Below, piece by piece: positions 15,188-23,733 of a stretch of 64,000 bases of DNA. The DNA is taken from the NCBI GenBank assembly GCA_024276075.1, contig JAJRXX010000057.1:1-64000 (forward strand), written 5' to 3'. The notes under the pieces were generated by a model that was not told the origin of the DNA, made no database searches, and saw nothing but the letters and a program-made list of their open reading frames with translations. The position numbers were made by a program, and so were the translations under genes. This DNA is from Planctomycetota bacterium (GTDB lineage Bacteria > Planctomycetota > Phycisphaerae > Phycisphaerales > Phycisphaeraceae). The first letter of the stretch is position 1. Each line of letters opens with the position of its first letter.

Positions 15188-16363
15188 TCACAATCGGCTC
15201 TCCTGTGCCGCCGCGACAAGCACCCGCTCCAACTGATCGACGTGCCGTTCGATTGACAATGACTGCGCCAACCCGTTCATCGCTTGCACACATTTTTGCC
15301 GAGCCGCTGAGTCCGCCAATTCGGTCATCGCCCGCGCCAACGACGCCACGTCGTTTGGGTCCTTTATCACCCTGCCACGATCCGCATGATCTGCATCGCC
15401 GAGCACAAAATCACTGGCCCCATTAAACGACGTGGTAATCGCCGGCGTGCCCATCATCAACGACTCGATCACCACCTTGCTCGACGGATCGTAAAACGTC
15501 GGGTGCACCGTCACGTCCGCCGCAGCGTAGAGTTCGTGCATTCGGCCCGTCGTGCCCACGATACGCACACGGTCGCGGATACCCGACTGGGCTATCAACG
15601 CGTGCTGGCCGTGCCCAACCGTGCCCGCTACCAGCAGTGTCAAGTCCATCCCCTGATCGATCAGTCGCTTGGTCGCTTCGATCAACGGCCAAAAGCCTTT
15701 GAGCTTCGCGTTGTGGGCGGCGAAAAGGTAAACCGTCGAGCTCTCAGACACATCAAATCCACGACGCACACGCTGGCGCCACTGATGCTGGGTCTGCTGA
15801 TCGACGGTGGGCATCTGAGCTGCATTTGGGATCACCACGACCCGCTGAGGGTCCACGCCGTAGTGCTTTACCTGATCCGCTACATATTGGCTGACCGCCG
15901 CCACGTGCTTCACGATCGGATCGCGCAGCGTGCGTCGCTCCAAGGCTAATAATATCTGCTGCTTTAGCGATAGGTTTACCAGCACCCGTTTGATGAGCCT
16001 ATCTACTGCTCCTGTACGGATGGCGATGTTGCGTTCGAGGGTTTCGCGGACGGTACCGCCCCGTGGCTGGACCACCGCGGCCGGTACAGCCGTCGCCACC
16101 GATAGGCTCGTATCGTATCCACCCGAAACGATCCGCCCCCTCGCCCAACGTGCAAAAACCGGCACCCACCACGATAGCCGAGGTTTTTTGGTTAATAGCG
16201 ACTGCACACGGACGCCCGGCTCCTGAACATCCTCGGGCCAGAGACCGGCGATCACCGTCACCTCGTGCCCACGCGACACGAGTTGACGAACAATCTGAGA
16301 CGTCGACCGCTCAGCCCCGCCTCCCCGCGGGTCATATATCCCTATCGCGACCGCAATCTTCAT
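15188..16363 (-). CDS. glycosyltransferase family 4 (WaaG-like)
   Basis: This 391-residue GT-B glycosyltransferase has an N-terminal domain with a GGGAERSTSQIVRQLVSRGHEV acceptor-side motif as in LPS core glucosyltransferase I (WaaG/RfaG). The C-terminal nucleotide-sugar domain includes HPTFYDPSSKVVIESLMMGTPAITT, the family 4 E-x7-E region. It acts in the cytoplasm on the membrane-bound core oligosaccharide. It lies 22 bases downstream of a heptosyltransferase gene, which supports an LPS core role. The sugar donor cannot be read from sequence alone. Confidence 0.85.
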   Translation of the reverse strand: MKIAVAIGIYDPRGGGAERSTSQIVRQLVSRGHEVTVIAGLWPEDVQEPGVRVQSLLTKKPRLSWWVPVFARWARGRIVSGGYDTSLSVATAVPAAVVQPRGGTVRETLERNIAIRTGAVDRLIKRVLVNLSLKQQILLALERRTLRDPIVKHVAAVSQYVADQVKHYGVDPQRVVVIPNAAQMPTVDQQTQHQWRQRVRRGFDVSESSTVYLFAAHNAKLKGFWPLIEATKRLIDQGMDLTLLVAGTVGHGQHALIAQSGIRDRVRIVGTTGRMHELYAAADVTVHPTFYDPSSKVVIESLMMGTPAITTSFNGASDFVLGDADHADRGRVIKDPNDVASLARAMTELADSAARQKCVQAMNGLAQSLSIERHVDQLERVLVAAAQESRL

Positions 16364-16385
16364 CGGTTTACTCTTTGAAAACCCC

Positions 16386-17483
16386 TCACCCCGGCGTGCC
16401 GACCCGGCTGGTGCTAGCGATCAGTTGCGCCGCTTTGTCGAATACCATTTCCGCGCTGATCTGCGTCATACACCGATGGTCCAACGGGCACCGCTTTTTC
16501 TGGCACGGGCCGCAAAACACGTCTACGCTTACCTGGCGTTCACTTGCAAAATCGATGCGCGTCCACGCGGGATCCGTCGGGCCGAAGATTGCCACCACCG
16601 GCACCCCAAGCGCCGCTGCCATGTGCCGCGGCCCCGTGTCGTTTGTGACCACCACGCTGCTGCGGCGCACGACACACTTGAGCAGGTTCAGGTCCACACC
16701 TAAGCGCTGCAAGTCGATCATCGGCACCTGCGCCGCCGCCAACACATGGTCTATGATCGCCCGCTCACCAGGCGCCCCGGCCACCGCCACCACAGCGTCC
16801 AATTCACGGACACACCGATCGGCCACCTGAGCGTATCGATCCGGATACCAGATTTTCGCGTCGCCGTAGTTTGCACCCGGGCAGATCAGTACCAAAGGCC
16901 GTGACGGGGGCCACGGGCAACCCGCTTCTTCGAGCAACTCGCCAAGCCGCCGCTCGTGCTGTGAGCGTGTAAACAACCGCATCGCGGGATCGGGATTCAC
17001 AGCGCCCAGGTATCTGGCGATGCCCAGGTAATAATCGCGTGTCGACACGGGAACGAATCCGCCTTTATCTCGGCGTGGTAGCAGCCGGTCGGTCAACAGA
17101 AACCCCCTGCCATCGCGGTCGTACCCCACACGACGCGGGATACCCGCCATCCTTGCTAATAGCGCCGCTCGAAAGCTATTGGGCAGGAGCACTGCTGTAT
17201 CAAACCCACCCGTCGCCAACCGCCTCGCCACCGATACCATCCCCGACCGCCTGCCATTCTGCCGACCCCTGCGACCCGGACGAATCGTTACCACCCGATC
17301 CACCCACGGGCAGCCGTCCAGGATTGGCCGAATGTTGCTGCGTATCAGTGCGGTAATCTGCGCCGACGGGTATACCTGGCGCAACGCATGTAGCGTCGGC
17401 GTCGCCATAACCGTGTCGCCTAGCCAGGACGGCATCACAACCAGCAGGCGCCCAGCCGAGTCGTATTGTTCTACTTTTACCAT
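16386..17483 (-). CDS. waaF: glycosyltransferase family 9, heptosyltransferase II-like
   Basis: This 365-residue protein starts with LLVVMPSWLGDTVMATPTLHALR, the N-terminal signature of ADP-heptose:LPS heptosyltransferases. It continues with LICPGANYGDAKIWYPDRYA and TNDTGPRHMAAALGVPVVAIFGPTDP, the donor-binding region of GT9. A C-terminal cysteine-rich patch (CGPCQKKRCPLDHRC) is also seen in WaaF proteins. It likely adds the second heptose to the LPS inner core. Its neighbours, a heptose phosphatase-like gene upstream and a WaaG-like gene downstream, fit this. Confidence 0.85.
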   Translation of the reverse strand: MVKVEQYDSAGRLLVVMPSWLGDTVMATPTLHALRQVYPSAQITALIRSNIRPILDGCPWVDRVVTIRPGRRGRQNGRRSGMVSVARRLATGGFDTAVLLPNSFRAALLARMAGIPRRVGYDRDGRGFLLTDRLLPRRDKGGFVPVSTRDYYLGIARYLGAVNPDPAMRLFTRSQHERRLGELLEEAGCPWPPSRPLVLICPGANYGDAKIWYPDRYAQVADRCVRELDAVVAVAGAPGERAIIDHVLAAAQVPMIDLQRLGVDLNLLKCVVRRSSVVVTNDTGPRHMAAALGVPVVAIFGPTDPAWTRIDFASERQVSVDVFCGPCQKKRCPLDHRCMTQISAEMVFDKAAQLIASTSRVGTPG

Positions 17484-17632
17484 GACATGAAGCCAAAAAA
17501 GGCCAATAGACCTATCAAATTATACACCGCCCCCCGTCGTCGATCAGACAGGTCCACAATACCGTTTTCATAAAGTGCTTTTCTTCATCCTAGGACAGGC
17601 ATGGATACGGCTTCCGAGCCCCTGCGCCACCC

Positions 17633-18856
17633 TTAACGGCGAAAAATAAGCATCGCAATCGTAGCCAATTGCAACACCAGACCCACGCCGATCCACCGCA
17701 CAAATGCCTCAAAATCCGACCCGCCCATCCACAGTGCACCGAGCAAGCATACCCCAGTCACCATCTGCAGCACGATCGCAAACGTGTGCTGGTATGAAAA
17801 ATCCATGTCGGCTGCGCGTCGATTGCGTAGTTCCTGCAAAATCTGACTAAGCGTCCGCTGCGTGGACGTCACCGACCCCACGACCGCCACGGGCAAGGGC
17901 TGATCCTCATCGACTACCGTGATTTCCGGCGCCACGGCTTTGCTTGATTCGGGGGTTGGGGGTGTTTCTTCCTGTGTGTCTTTGTCTTGCTTTTTTTTGG
18001 GCTCGTCCTGTACCGCCTGCGCGTCGGGGTCTATCTCCTGGCCGTCCGCCGGTTGGATCAGCCAAGGCCGAAACGGGCGTCGCGACTGAGACTGACGCCC
18101 GTGTTCATCCGGCGCAGAAACCACAGAATCCTGCTGGGGGGTATCTGTAGCCGCAACGCCTCTTTTTTTGGAACCGGCAGCCTTGGCCATTCCCCGCCCG
18201 TGGATACTCTGTCCGATCCCCGTTGTGATCCCGATCTTCACGCCTGAATCAGACCTGCCTTGCTTGGCAATGATTTTGACCGCTTCGATCAGGCTTGGTG
18301 CTTCCCAGTAACTTGGGGTCTGTTCTCCATCACCATCGGCCTGGGTCGTGGCTGGTTCGTCGCGGTCTTCTCTCGGCTTGGCTTGAGCGTCGCTGTGCAA
18401 CAGTATCGCCCGCACGTCGGCCGCCTGTGCAGACTCGACGTCTCGAAGCTGGTCGCCGACGAGCCAGCACAGGTTCAGATCCAGGTTCAATTCCTCAGCC
18501 GCTTGCAGAAGCATCCCAGGCTGAGGCTTGCGCCACGGGTGCTCGCGGCGATACTTCTTTACCTTACCCTGGGGGTGATAGGGGCAGAAATAGAACTGAT
18601 CGATCGTCGCGCCGGTGGTTGCCTTGATCAAATCATTGATGCGCTGGTGGACTGCGTCGACGTCCTGTTCGCTGTACTTGCCTCGCGCCACGCCGCCTTG
18701 GTTTGTCACCACGACGATCTTGTAACCCAGTCCACGTAGCGACGCGATCGCCGACGCCACACCCTTGATCAGCACGACCTGATCCGGATCGCCCAGATCG
18801 CCGTCGTTCTGAATCAGCGTGTTGTCACGGTCGAGAAATACCGCTGCCACTGGCAT
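17633..18856 (-). CDS. GmhB-like HAD phosphatase fused to a two-helix membrane tail
   Basis: This is a 407-residue protein. Residues 1 to about 175 form a histidinol-phosphatase/GmhB-type HAD domain: FLDRDNTLIQNDGDLGDP with the DxDxT nucleophile motif, VVVTNQGGVARGKYSE, FYFCPYHPQG, KPQPGMLLQAAEEL and CWLVGDQLRDVESA. GmhB removes the 7-phosphate of heptose bisphosphate in ADP-heptose synthesis, matching the adjacent heptosyltransferase. Residues about 175-340 are a polar, low-complexity linker, and two membrane helices lie at about 358-377 and 388-404. Usual GmhB is about 190 residues and soluble, so the tail is atypical. Confidence 0.8.
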   Translation of the reverse strand: MPVAAVFLDRDNTLIQNDGDLGDPDQVVLIKGVASAIASLRGLGYKIVVVTNQGGVARGKYSEQDVDAVHQRINDLIKATTGATIDQFYFCPYHPQGKVKKYRREHPWRKPQPGMLLQAAEELNLDLNLCWLVGDQLRDVESAQAADVRAILLHSDAQAKPREDRDEPATTQADGDGEQTPSYWEAPSLIEAVKIIAKQGRSDSGVKIGITTGIGQSIHGRGMAKAAGSKKRGVAATDTPQQDSVVSAPDEHGRQSQSRRPFRPWLIQPADGQEIDPDAQAVQDEPKKKQDKDTQEETPPTPESSKAVAPEITVVDEDQPLPVAVVGSVTSTQRTLSQILQELRNRRAADMDFSYQHTFAIVLQMVTGVCLLGALWMGGSDFEAFVRWIGVGLVLQLATIAMLIFRR

Positions 18857-18985
18857 GAGACACCTATCCTGTTAGAAGATCAAACCAACCAAACGGCCGA
18901 CAGGCCAGTTATATGTTAGCCCTCAATCACGAGCACAAGCGTCACCGGCAACGCCTCATCGGCGCAGGTCCTGCGTGGACGGCCC

Positions 18986-19582
18986 CTACCCGCCACAGCG
19001 GCTGGCCAACTCCGTTCGTACCCGTTCCACGGCCTCGTGCACAGCTGTCTCCAGGTCATCGTTTACGATAAACGTATTGTATACACCGCTGTGCCTGGCG
19101 CGGACGATTTCTTGTTTCGCTTTATGGAAACGGTGTTGGATCATTTCTTCATCTTCACGTTTTCGGCCCCGAAGCCGCTGGAGCAACGATTCCTCACTGG
19201 GGGGCAATACAAAGATCGCGTATGACTGGGGCATGCATTTCTTGACCTGGACCGCACCCTCCACGTCGATCTCCAGCAACACCAGCTTTCCCGCGGCCAG
19301 TGACTGCTGCACCTGCTGTCTCGGTGTGCCATAGCAATGCCCAAACACCTGTGCCCATTCCAGCAGTTCCCCGGCTTCACGGGCTTTATCGAAACGCTGA
19401 AGGTCCACGAAGTAATAGTCCTTGCCCTCGGTGTCGGCGGCTGTCTTGGGCCTAGTTGTCATCGATACACTGAACACGCCCCCCAGTTCACGTTCGACGC
19501 TGCGCGTAATCGTGGTCTTGCCCACGCCGGATGGCCCGGAGATGACCAACAATAACCCCACAGATTTGTTTTCTTCAATCAC
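18986..19582 (-). CDS. gmk: guanylate kinase
   Basis: This 198-residue enzyme phosphorylates GMP to GDP. The P-loop GPSGVGKTT lies near residues 16-24. The GMP-binding region has FSVSMTTRPKTAADTEGKDYYFVD, and the ELLEWAQVFGHCYGTP and LLEIDVEGAVQVKK motifs follow. Length is normal. It lies 62 bases downstream of pyrB on the same strand, giving a small nucleotide-synthesis group pyrR-pyrB-gmk. Confidence 0.97.
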   Translation of the reverse strand: MIEENKSVGLLLVISGPSGVGKTTITRSVERELGGVFSVSMTTRPKTAADTEGKDYYFVDLQRFDKAREAGELLEWAQVFGHCYGTPRQQVQQSLAAGKLVLLEIDVEGAVQVKKCMPQSYAIFVLPPSEESLLQRLRGRKREDEEMIQHRFHKAKQEIVRARHSGVYNTFIVNDDLETAVHEAVERVRTELASRCGG

Positions 19583-19644
19583 CCAAAAACCTAACTATCA
19601 GCAAGATGTATGTCTGTGCCTAGACGCTCACCGCTCTTGGAGGA

Positions 19645-20613
19645 TCAACCCTCGCCTTTTCCCTGCGCTCCGGTCACCAGGAACAAGGTCGCCATGCGTA
19701 TCGCTAAGCCGTTTGTTACCTGTGACAGGATGGCGCTATTGGGCCCATCCGCCACGGCTGAGTCGATCTCGATCCCACGGTTGAGCGGGCCGGGATGCAT
19801 CACCACAACTTCCGGCTTAGCCAGTGTAAGACGGTGAGTCGTCAGACCAAACATGTGTGTGTACTCACGCACACTCGGAAAGGCCTGGCTCTGTATACGC
19901 TCAAATTGCACACGCAGCATATTGACCACGTCGACTCGCGGTAGCACAGAGTCCAGGTCATTCGACAGCTCGCAACCCAACTCGGTAAACCCCTGCGGGA
20001 GCAGTGTCGGTGGGCCGACCAGGACCACGTGTGCACCGAGCTTGATCAGGCCATGGATATTCGACCGTGCCACACGGCTGTGCGCGACGTCGCCCACGAT
20101 CGCCACCGTCACGCCCGACAGGTCGTACCCCTCCAGACCCAACCTGCGACAGATCGTGTAGATGTCCAGCAGGCCCTGCGTGGGGTGCTCGTGTTGGCCG
20201 TCGCCAGCGTTGATCACCGAACAATTGACCGACCCCGCTACCTGGTGTGCTGCGCCGCTGAGGTGGTGCCGACACACGATGACGTCGACCCCCATCGCCT
20301 CAATCGTTCGCACCGTGTCCCGGAGCGACTCGCCTTTTGACACGCTAGACCCGGTGGCTGCGAAGTCGAAAATATCTGCCGACAAACGGCTGGCAGCGAG
20401 GCTGAAGCTCGCACGCGTGCGCGTCGAATCCTCGAAAAATAGATTCACCACTACCTTGCCACGAAGGGCTGGCACCTTCTTGACGCTGCGCGTGCTCACT
20501 TGCTCAAAGCCATACGCTGTGCTCAGTAGGAACCGGATATCCTCGGGTGACAGTTCCTCTAGCCCCAGCAGGTGCTTGTGTGGCCAACGATAGTCGGATT
20601 TCGCCGCTGTCAA
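19645..20613 (-). CDS. pyrB: aspartate carbamoyltransferase catalytic subunit
   Basis: This 322-residue enzyme joins carbamoyl phosphate and aspartate in pyrimidine biosynthesis. FFEDSTRTRASF carries the carbamoyl-phosphate STRT motif, and INAGDGQHEHPTQGLLD is the HPTQ region; the C-terminal aspartate domain is complete. No pyrI regulatory gene is adjacent. Its start overlaps the pyrR stop by 4 bases (ATGA), so the two are probably translationally coupled. Confidence 0.97.
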   Translation of the reverse strand: MTAAKSDYRWPHKHLLGLEELSPEDIRFLLSTAYGFEQVSTRSVKKVPALRGKVVVNLFFEDSTRTRASFSLAASRLSADIFDFAATGSSVSKGESLRDTVRTIEAMGVDVIVCRHHLSGAAHQVAGSVNCSVINAGDGQHEHPTQGLLDIYTICRRLGLEGYDLSGVTVAIVGDVAHSRVARSNIHGLIKLGAHVVLVGPPTLLPQGFTELGCELSNDLDSVLPRVDVVNMLRVQFERIQSQAFPSVREYTHMFGLTTHRLTLAKPEVVVMHPGPLNRGIEIDSAVADGPNSAILSQVTNGLAIRMATLFLVTGAQGKGEG

Positions 20614-21224
20614 GCGTGCCCCCCTTGCGGCGGTTGGCTCTCTCGGACGACCACAGCGTCCTGGTCATCGGTAGGCTTAAGCTGTACCTCCACCAGTTCG
20701 CCGGGCCCCAATTGCTCGTGCGACAAGTCAAGCCCCACATGGTCCGGAGCGATGGGCAGTTCCCTGCCACCGCGGTCCACCAACACGTTCAGCCACACCC
20801 GCCGCGGACGTCCCAGGTCCATCAAGGATTGCAATGCTGCACGAACCGATCGGCCGGACATCAACACGTCGTCTACTAGCACGATATTCAGACCGTCCAC
20901 ATCGAAGGGGACATCCGTCGTGCGCACCACCGGCTGGGCCCCGATCTCTGACAAGTCGTCGCGGTACAGCGTAATATCCAGCGATCCCACGCGCTGGCCG
21001 AATACCTCGGCGTCAAGCCGCTGTGATAATCGTCGGGCTAACTCGTCGCCCCGGCTGCGGATACCCACCAGCGCCCACTGGGCTGTGGGATCGGATGACG
21101 CTACATCCCCACCGATTGCCTGGGCCAGGTCATCGATCAACGCCCCCAAACGTGCTTCGTCTGCAAGTGTCCGCACTACTGAATCGTACCGGACCACCCC
21201 CCACGGGGAAAGCCTCGCCGCCAC
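20610..21224 (-). CDS. pyrR: PyrR bifunctional regulator / uracil phosphoribosyltransferase
   Basis: This 204-residue phosphoribosyltransferase-fold protein carries the PRPP motif in NIVLVDDVLMSGRSVRAAL and the PyrR-type RTLADEARLGALIDDLAQ start. VGIRSRGDELARRL and LDITLYRDDLSE are also typical. PyrR binds pyr mRNA to attenuate expression when UMP is high and has weak uracil phosphoribosyltransferase activity. The start is GTG. I looked for, but could not establish, a PyrR-binding hairpin in the short leader upstream. Confidence 0.92.
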   Translation of the reverse strand: MAARLSPWGVVRYDSVVRTLADEARLGALIDDLAQAIGGDVASSDPTAQWALVGIRSRGDELARRLSQRLDAEVFGQRVGSLDITLYRDDLSEIGAQPVVRTTDVPFDVDGLNIVLVDDVLMSGRSVRAALQSLMDLGRPRRVWLNVLVDRGGRELPIAPDHVGLDLSHEQLGPGELVEVQLKPTDDQDAVVVRESQPPQGGHA

Positions 21225-21340
21225 AGCCCGATATCAGTCTCAATCGACCACGCGCCGCTGCCATAGCATTAGTCGAGGCCAGATACGACCTAATTAGCCT
21301 AATTGTAAGGATTCCCCCTGGCTGCCCATGCACGGGGATA

Positions 21341-22522
21341 TCACTCGCTCGCCACCAGGGATTGGTCCGCGACGACCTGGATCGGCAGCGTCACCTCATC
21401 GAGACTGCCGCCGTGCTGATCAGTGATGCGTATTTTTAGCAGGTACTTGCCCACATTTAGCCGGGCTGGCAAACGAATCATCTGCACCACGAAAAAATCT
21501 CGCCGACGGTTGCGTGACTGATCGACGATCTCCACGCGAGGCTGCTGCCACACCGCCAATCCGTCTGACTCGTTGTACAGCACCAACTTCTGCGTAAGCC
21601 TCACCTCGTACTGCTGATCATTGGTCTGGGCGACGCGGTAGTTATCCAACTCCGCGTAAACAATGATCGGGTGCTCACGCCCAGCCAAGAACACCCTGCT
21701 CTCAAACGGCTCGTAAACCCCGTACCCCCGCACACGCCGACACAATTCCGCATTCGTCACCCGCATCGGCTGGGGTCCAAACAAATCATCGATCCGATCG
21801 AGCACCGCCTGCTCATCGAGTTGGCCATCCGCCGAAGCTACGTCCTGCGCTAAACCGACGATCACACGATGATATCGACGGACCTGATCCCGCTTGTCTG
21901 GGTCAAGCGCCGACACAGCGTCTTTACTAAGTTCACGGCGTGGGTCCGCCAAGCTCAGCGCCGCTATCGCCATCGCCTTGTCTACCGCCAAGTCGTCTCC
22001 GGTTTGGATCACCTTACGAAGCTGAGCCAATAATTGCCGCCTATTCAACTGCTGAGTCGGCGTATCGTCTTCTTTTATCTTTACTCCTAACGCATCCGAA
22101 AAAACCTCCAAAGACACCTGCTCCCCCGACGCGACGGCCGCAGCGGCTTGGGTGGTTTTTTTTGTTGGCAGTCTCTCACTCGGTGTTATCGCCGATTCAC
22201 GGCCCAGATTAAGCCACTGCACCCGCTGCGGGCGTACCTGTTGTGACCACACCTCTTGCTTCGGTGCGGTGCGCTGCGCCATCGCTTCGCTGAGGCGCTG
22301 TGCCTGCTGCTGGACAGCCTGGTTGAGAGCCTCGGGGTCGCTGTGATTAACCTGTACTTGTGGGTCTGTACCCGGCGATTCCCAAGTCTGCTGATATTCC
22401 AATGCGGATTCGTTGGTCATCGGCGGTTGCTGGTATGAGCAGCCCGACAGCCCCGGCCAAACCACGCCGATACAGACAAACAGACACCTGATAGGGGTTG
22501 CTAATGAAAAGGGATACCGCAT
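21341..22522 (-). CDS. putative lipoprotein of unknown function
   Basis: This 393-residue protein has a signal peptide ending in a lipobox, GLSGCSYQ, with the lipidated cysteine near residue 28. A perfect AGGAGG precedes the ATG. The middle is Gln/Ala/Ser-rich. The C-terminal 150 residues form a beta-rich domain (GYGVYEPFESRVFLAGREHPIIVYAELDNY, then LNVGKYLLKIRITDQHGGS), resembling a carbohydrate- or protein-binding sandwich. I do not recognise a named family. It is likely anchored in the periplasm. The neighbour upstream is holA, unrelated in function. Confidence 0.75.
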   Translation of the reverse strand: MRYPFSLATPIRCLFVCIGVVWPGLSGCSYQQPPMTNESALEYQQTWESPGTDPQVQVNHSDPEALNQAVQQQAQRLSEAMAQRTAPKQEVWSQQVRPQRVQWLNLGRESAITPSERLPTKKTTQAAAAVASGEQVSLEVFSDALGVKIKEDDTPTQQLNRRQLLAQLRKVIQTGDDLAVDKAMAIAALSLADPRRELSKDAVSALDPDKRDQVRRYHRVIVGLAQDVASADGQLDEQAVLDRIDDLFGPQPMRVTNAELCRRVRGYGVYEPFESRVFLAGREHPIIVYAELDNYRVAQTNDQQYEVRLTQKLVLYNESDGLAVWQQPRVEIVDQSRNRRRDFFVVQMIRLPARLNVGKYLLKIRITDQHGGSLDEVTLPIQVVADQSLVASE

Positions 22523-22621
22523 TATGCCTCCTGCATGGGCAAGCCTCTTTTAATTAGGCCTGCCGGTTCATCCATGAACCTACGCTGCACATCTGCGGCA
22601 CAATCACCGCGAGATCACAAC

Positions 22622-23659
22622 CTATCTGCTCTCATCGGTCATCGCGGCGCAAAAGCATTCAAGATTTCGCTCGCCTCGTCCCAACCCGGATTTGGCGCGC
22701 ATGTCCGCCTTGACAATCCGGTCAAATAGCATCGCGGCTCGGCGTTCATCGAGTCGCCTGACCGCATTCATGAAAGCCGTGCGCCGGGAGCCCCAGAGCT
22801 TTAAGTGCTCTGCGATCCGCTGATCCCCGTATCCCTGCCGTTGCATCATGACACCCACATACAGCTTCCGGAACAGGTCTGCCACGAAATATAGCACCAG
22901 CACTTCTGCCTGACCCGCGTGGTCGATCAACTCGTGAACTTTCTCAATCGCGCGACCTGTACCGCCACCTCGCGCGTTGCCGACCAGTGACGCCAAGACC
23001 ACCTCCTGCACCGCCCACGCCTGCTCGTCGCTGCTACGCCCCACCAGCGCCTCAACGTGCATCGTCCCGATCGACTCATCGTCGCTGACCGTGGCTGCGA
23101 GTTTCGCCAATTCCCCATCGAGCCGAAACAGGTCGGTGCCAAGCCGGTTGATCAACATTGCCGCCGCATCCGATGCCAGCTTTTGCCCGTGTCCCGCTCC
23201 TGCCCGATCGACGAGCCACTGCTTCGCCTGTACCGCGCTCAACTGGTCGCACCGGATCACGCAGCCCACCTTGGCAATCAATTTGTCCAGGTTGCCCTTG
23301 TGCCACTTCGGCCCGCGGAGCACCAGTGTGGCGTGGTCCACCGGGCTCTGTGCGTATCGCTCGATCGCCGATCGGTGCGTCGTCACAAACCGGTCTGCGC
23401 TATCGACAACCACGAGCTTGTACGGGCCAAGCAGTGACATACTCCGCAATTCGTCGAGCACGTCCGCTAGTGAGGCGGTTTCGCCGTCAAACACGATCGT
23501 GTCGATTTCACCGTGCTTAGCCTGCAGCGCGTCCCGCAGCGATTCGAAGTGCTGTTTCATGAGCATCGACTCGACGCCGTACAACACGCACAGCCGCGTC
23601 TGAGCATTGGGCGCCGAACCAACTCGCCCCCCACCCGTAGCCGATGATCGTTTGGCCAT
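22622..23659 (-). CDS. holA: DNA polymerase III delta subunit
   Basis: This 345-residue clamp-loader subunit has RLCVLYGVESMLMKQHFESLRDAL at the N-terminus (a degenerate ATPase start as in HolA). LLGPYKLVVVDSADRF and LGTDLFRLDGELAKLAA follow, the latter being the usual delta signature around residues 190-210. The C-terminal helical collar domain is complete. Delta opens the beta sliding clamp during loading. It lies 75 bases downstream of mgtE. Confidence 0.88.
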   Translation of the reverse strand: MAKRSSATGGGRVGSAPNAQTRLCVLYGVESMLMKQHFESLRDALQAKHGEIDTIVFDGETASLADVLDELRSMSLLGPYKLVVVDSADRFVTTHRSAIERYAQSPVDHATLVLRGPKWHKGNLDKLIAKVGCVIRCDQLSAVQAKQWLVDRAGAGHGQKLASDAAAMLINRLGTDLFRLDGELAKLAATVSDDESIGTMHVEALVGRSSDEQAWAVQEVVLASLVGNARGGGTGRAIEKVHELIDHAGQAEVLVLYFVADLFRKLYVGVMMQRQGYGDQRIAEHLKLWGSRRTAFMNAVRRLDERRAAMLFDRIVKADMRAKSGLGRGERNLECFCAAMTDESR

Positions 23660-23733
23660 TTTTATGAGCCTCAGAGAAATTCAACAGGTGATTGTACACA
23701 CCCAACAACCCAAGTTATATCCCCAGTGTCGGC

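Noticed and set aside
21225-21340. PyrR-dependent attenuator upstream of pyrR
   Set aside because: I could not find a convincing PyrR-binding loop or terminator/antiterminator pair in the short leader.
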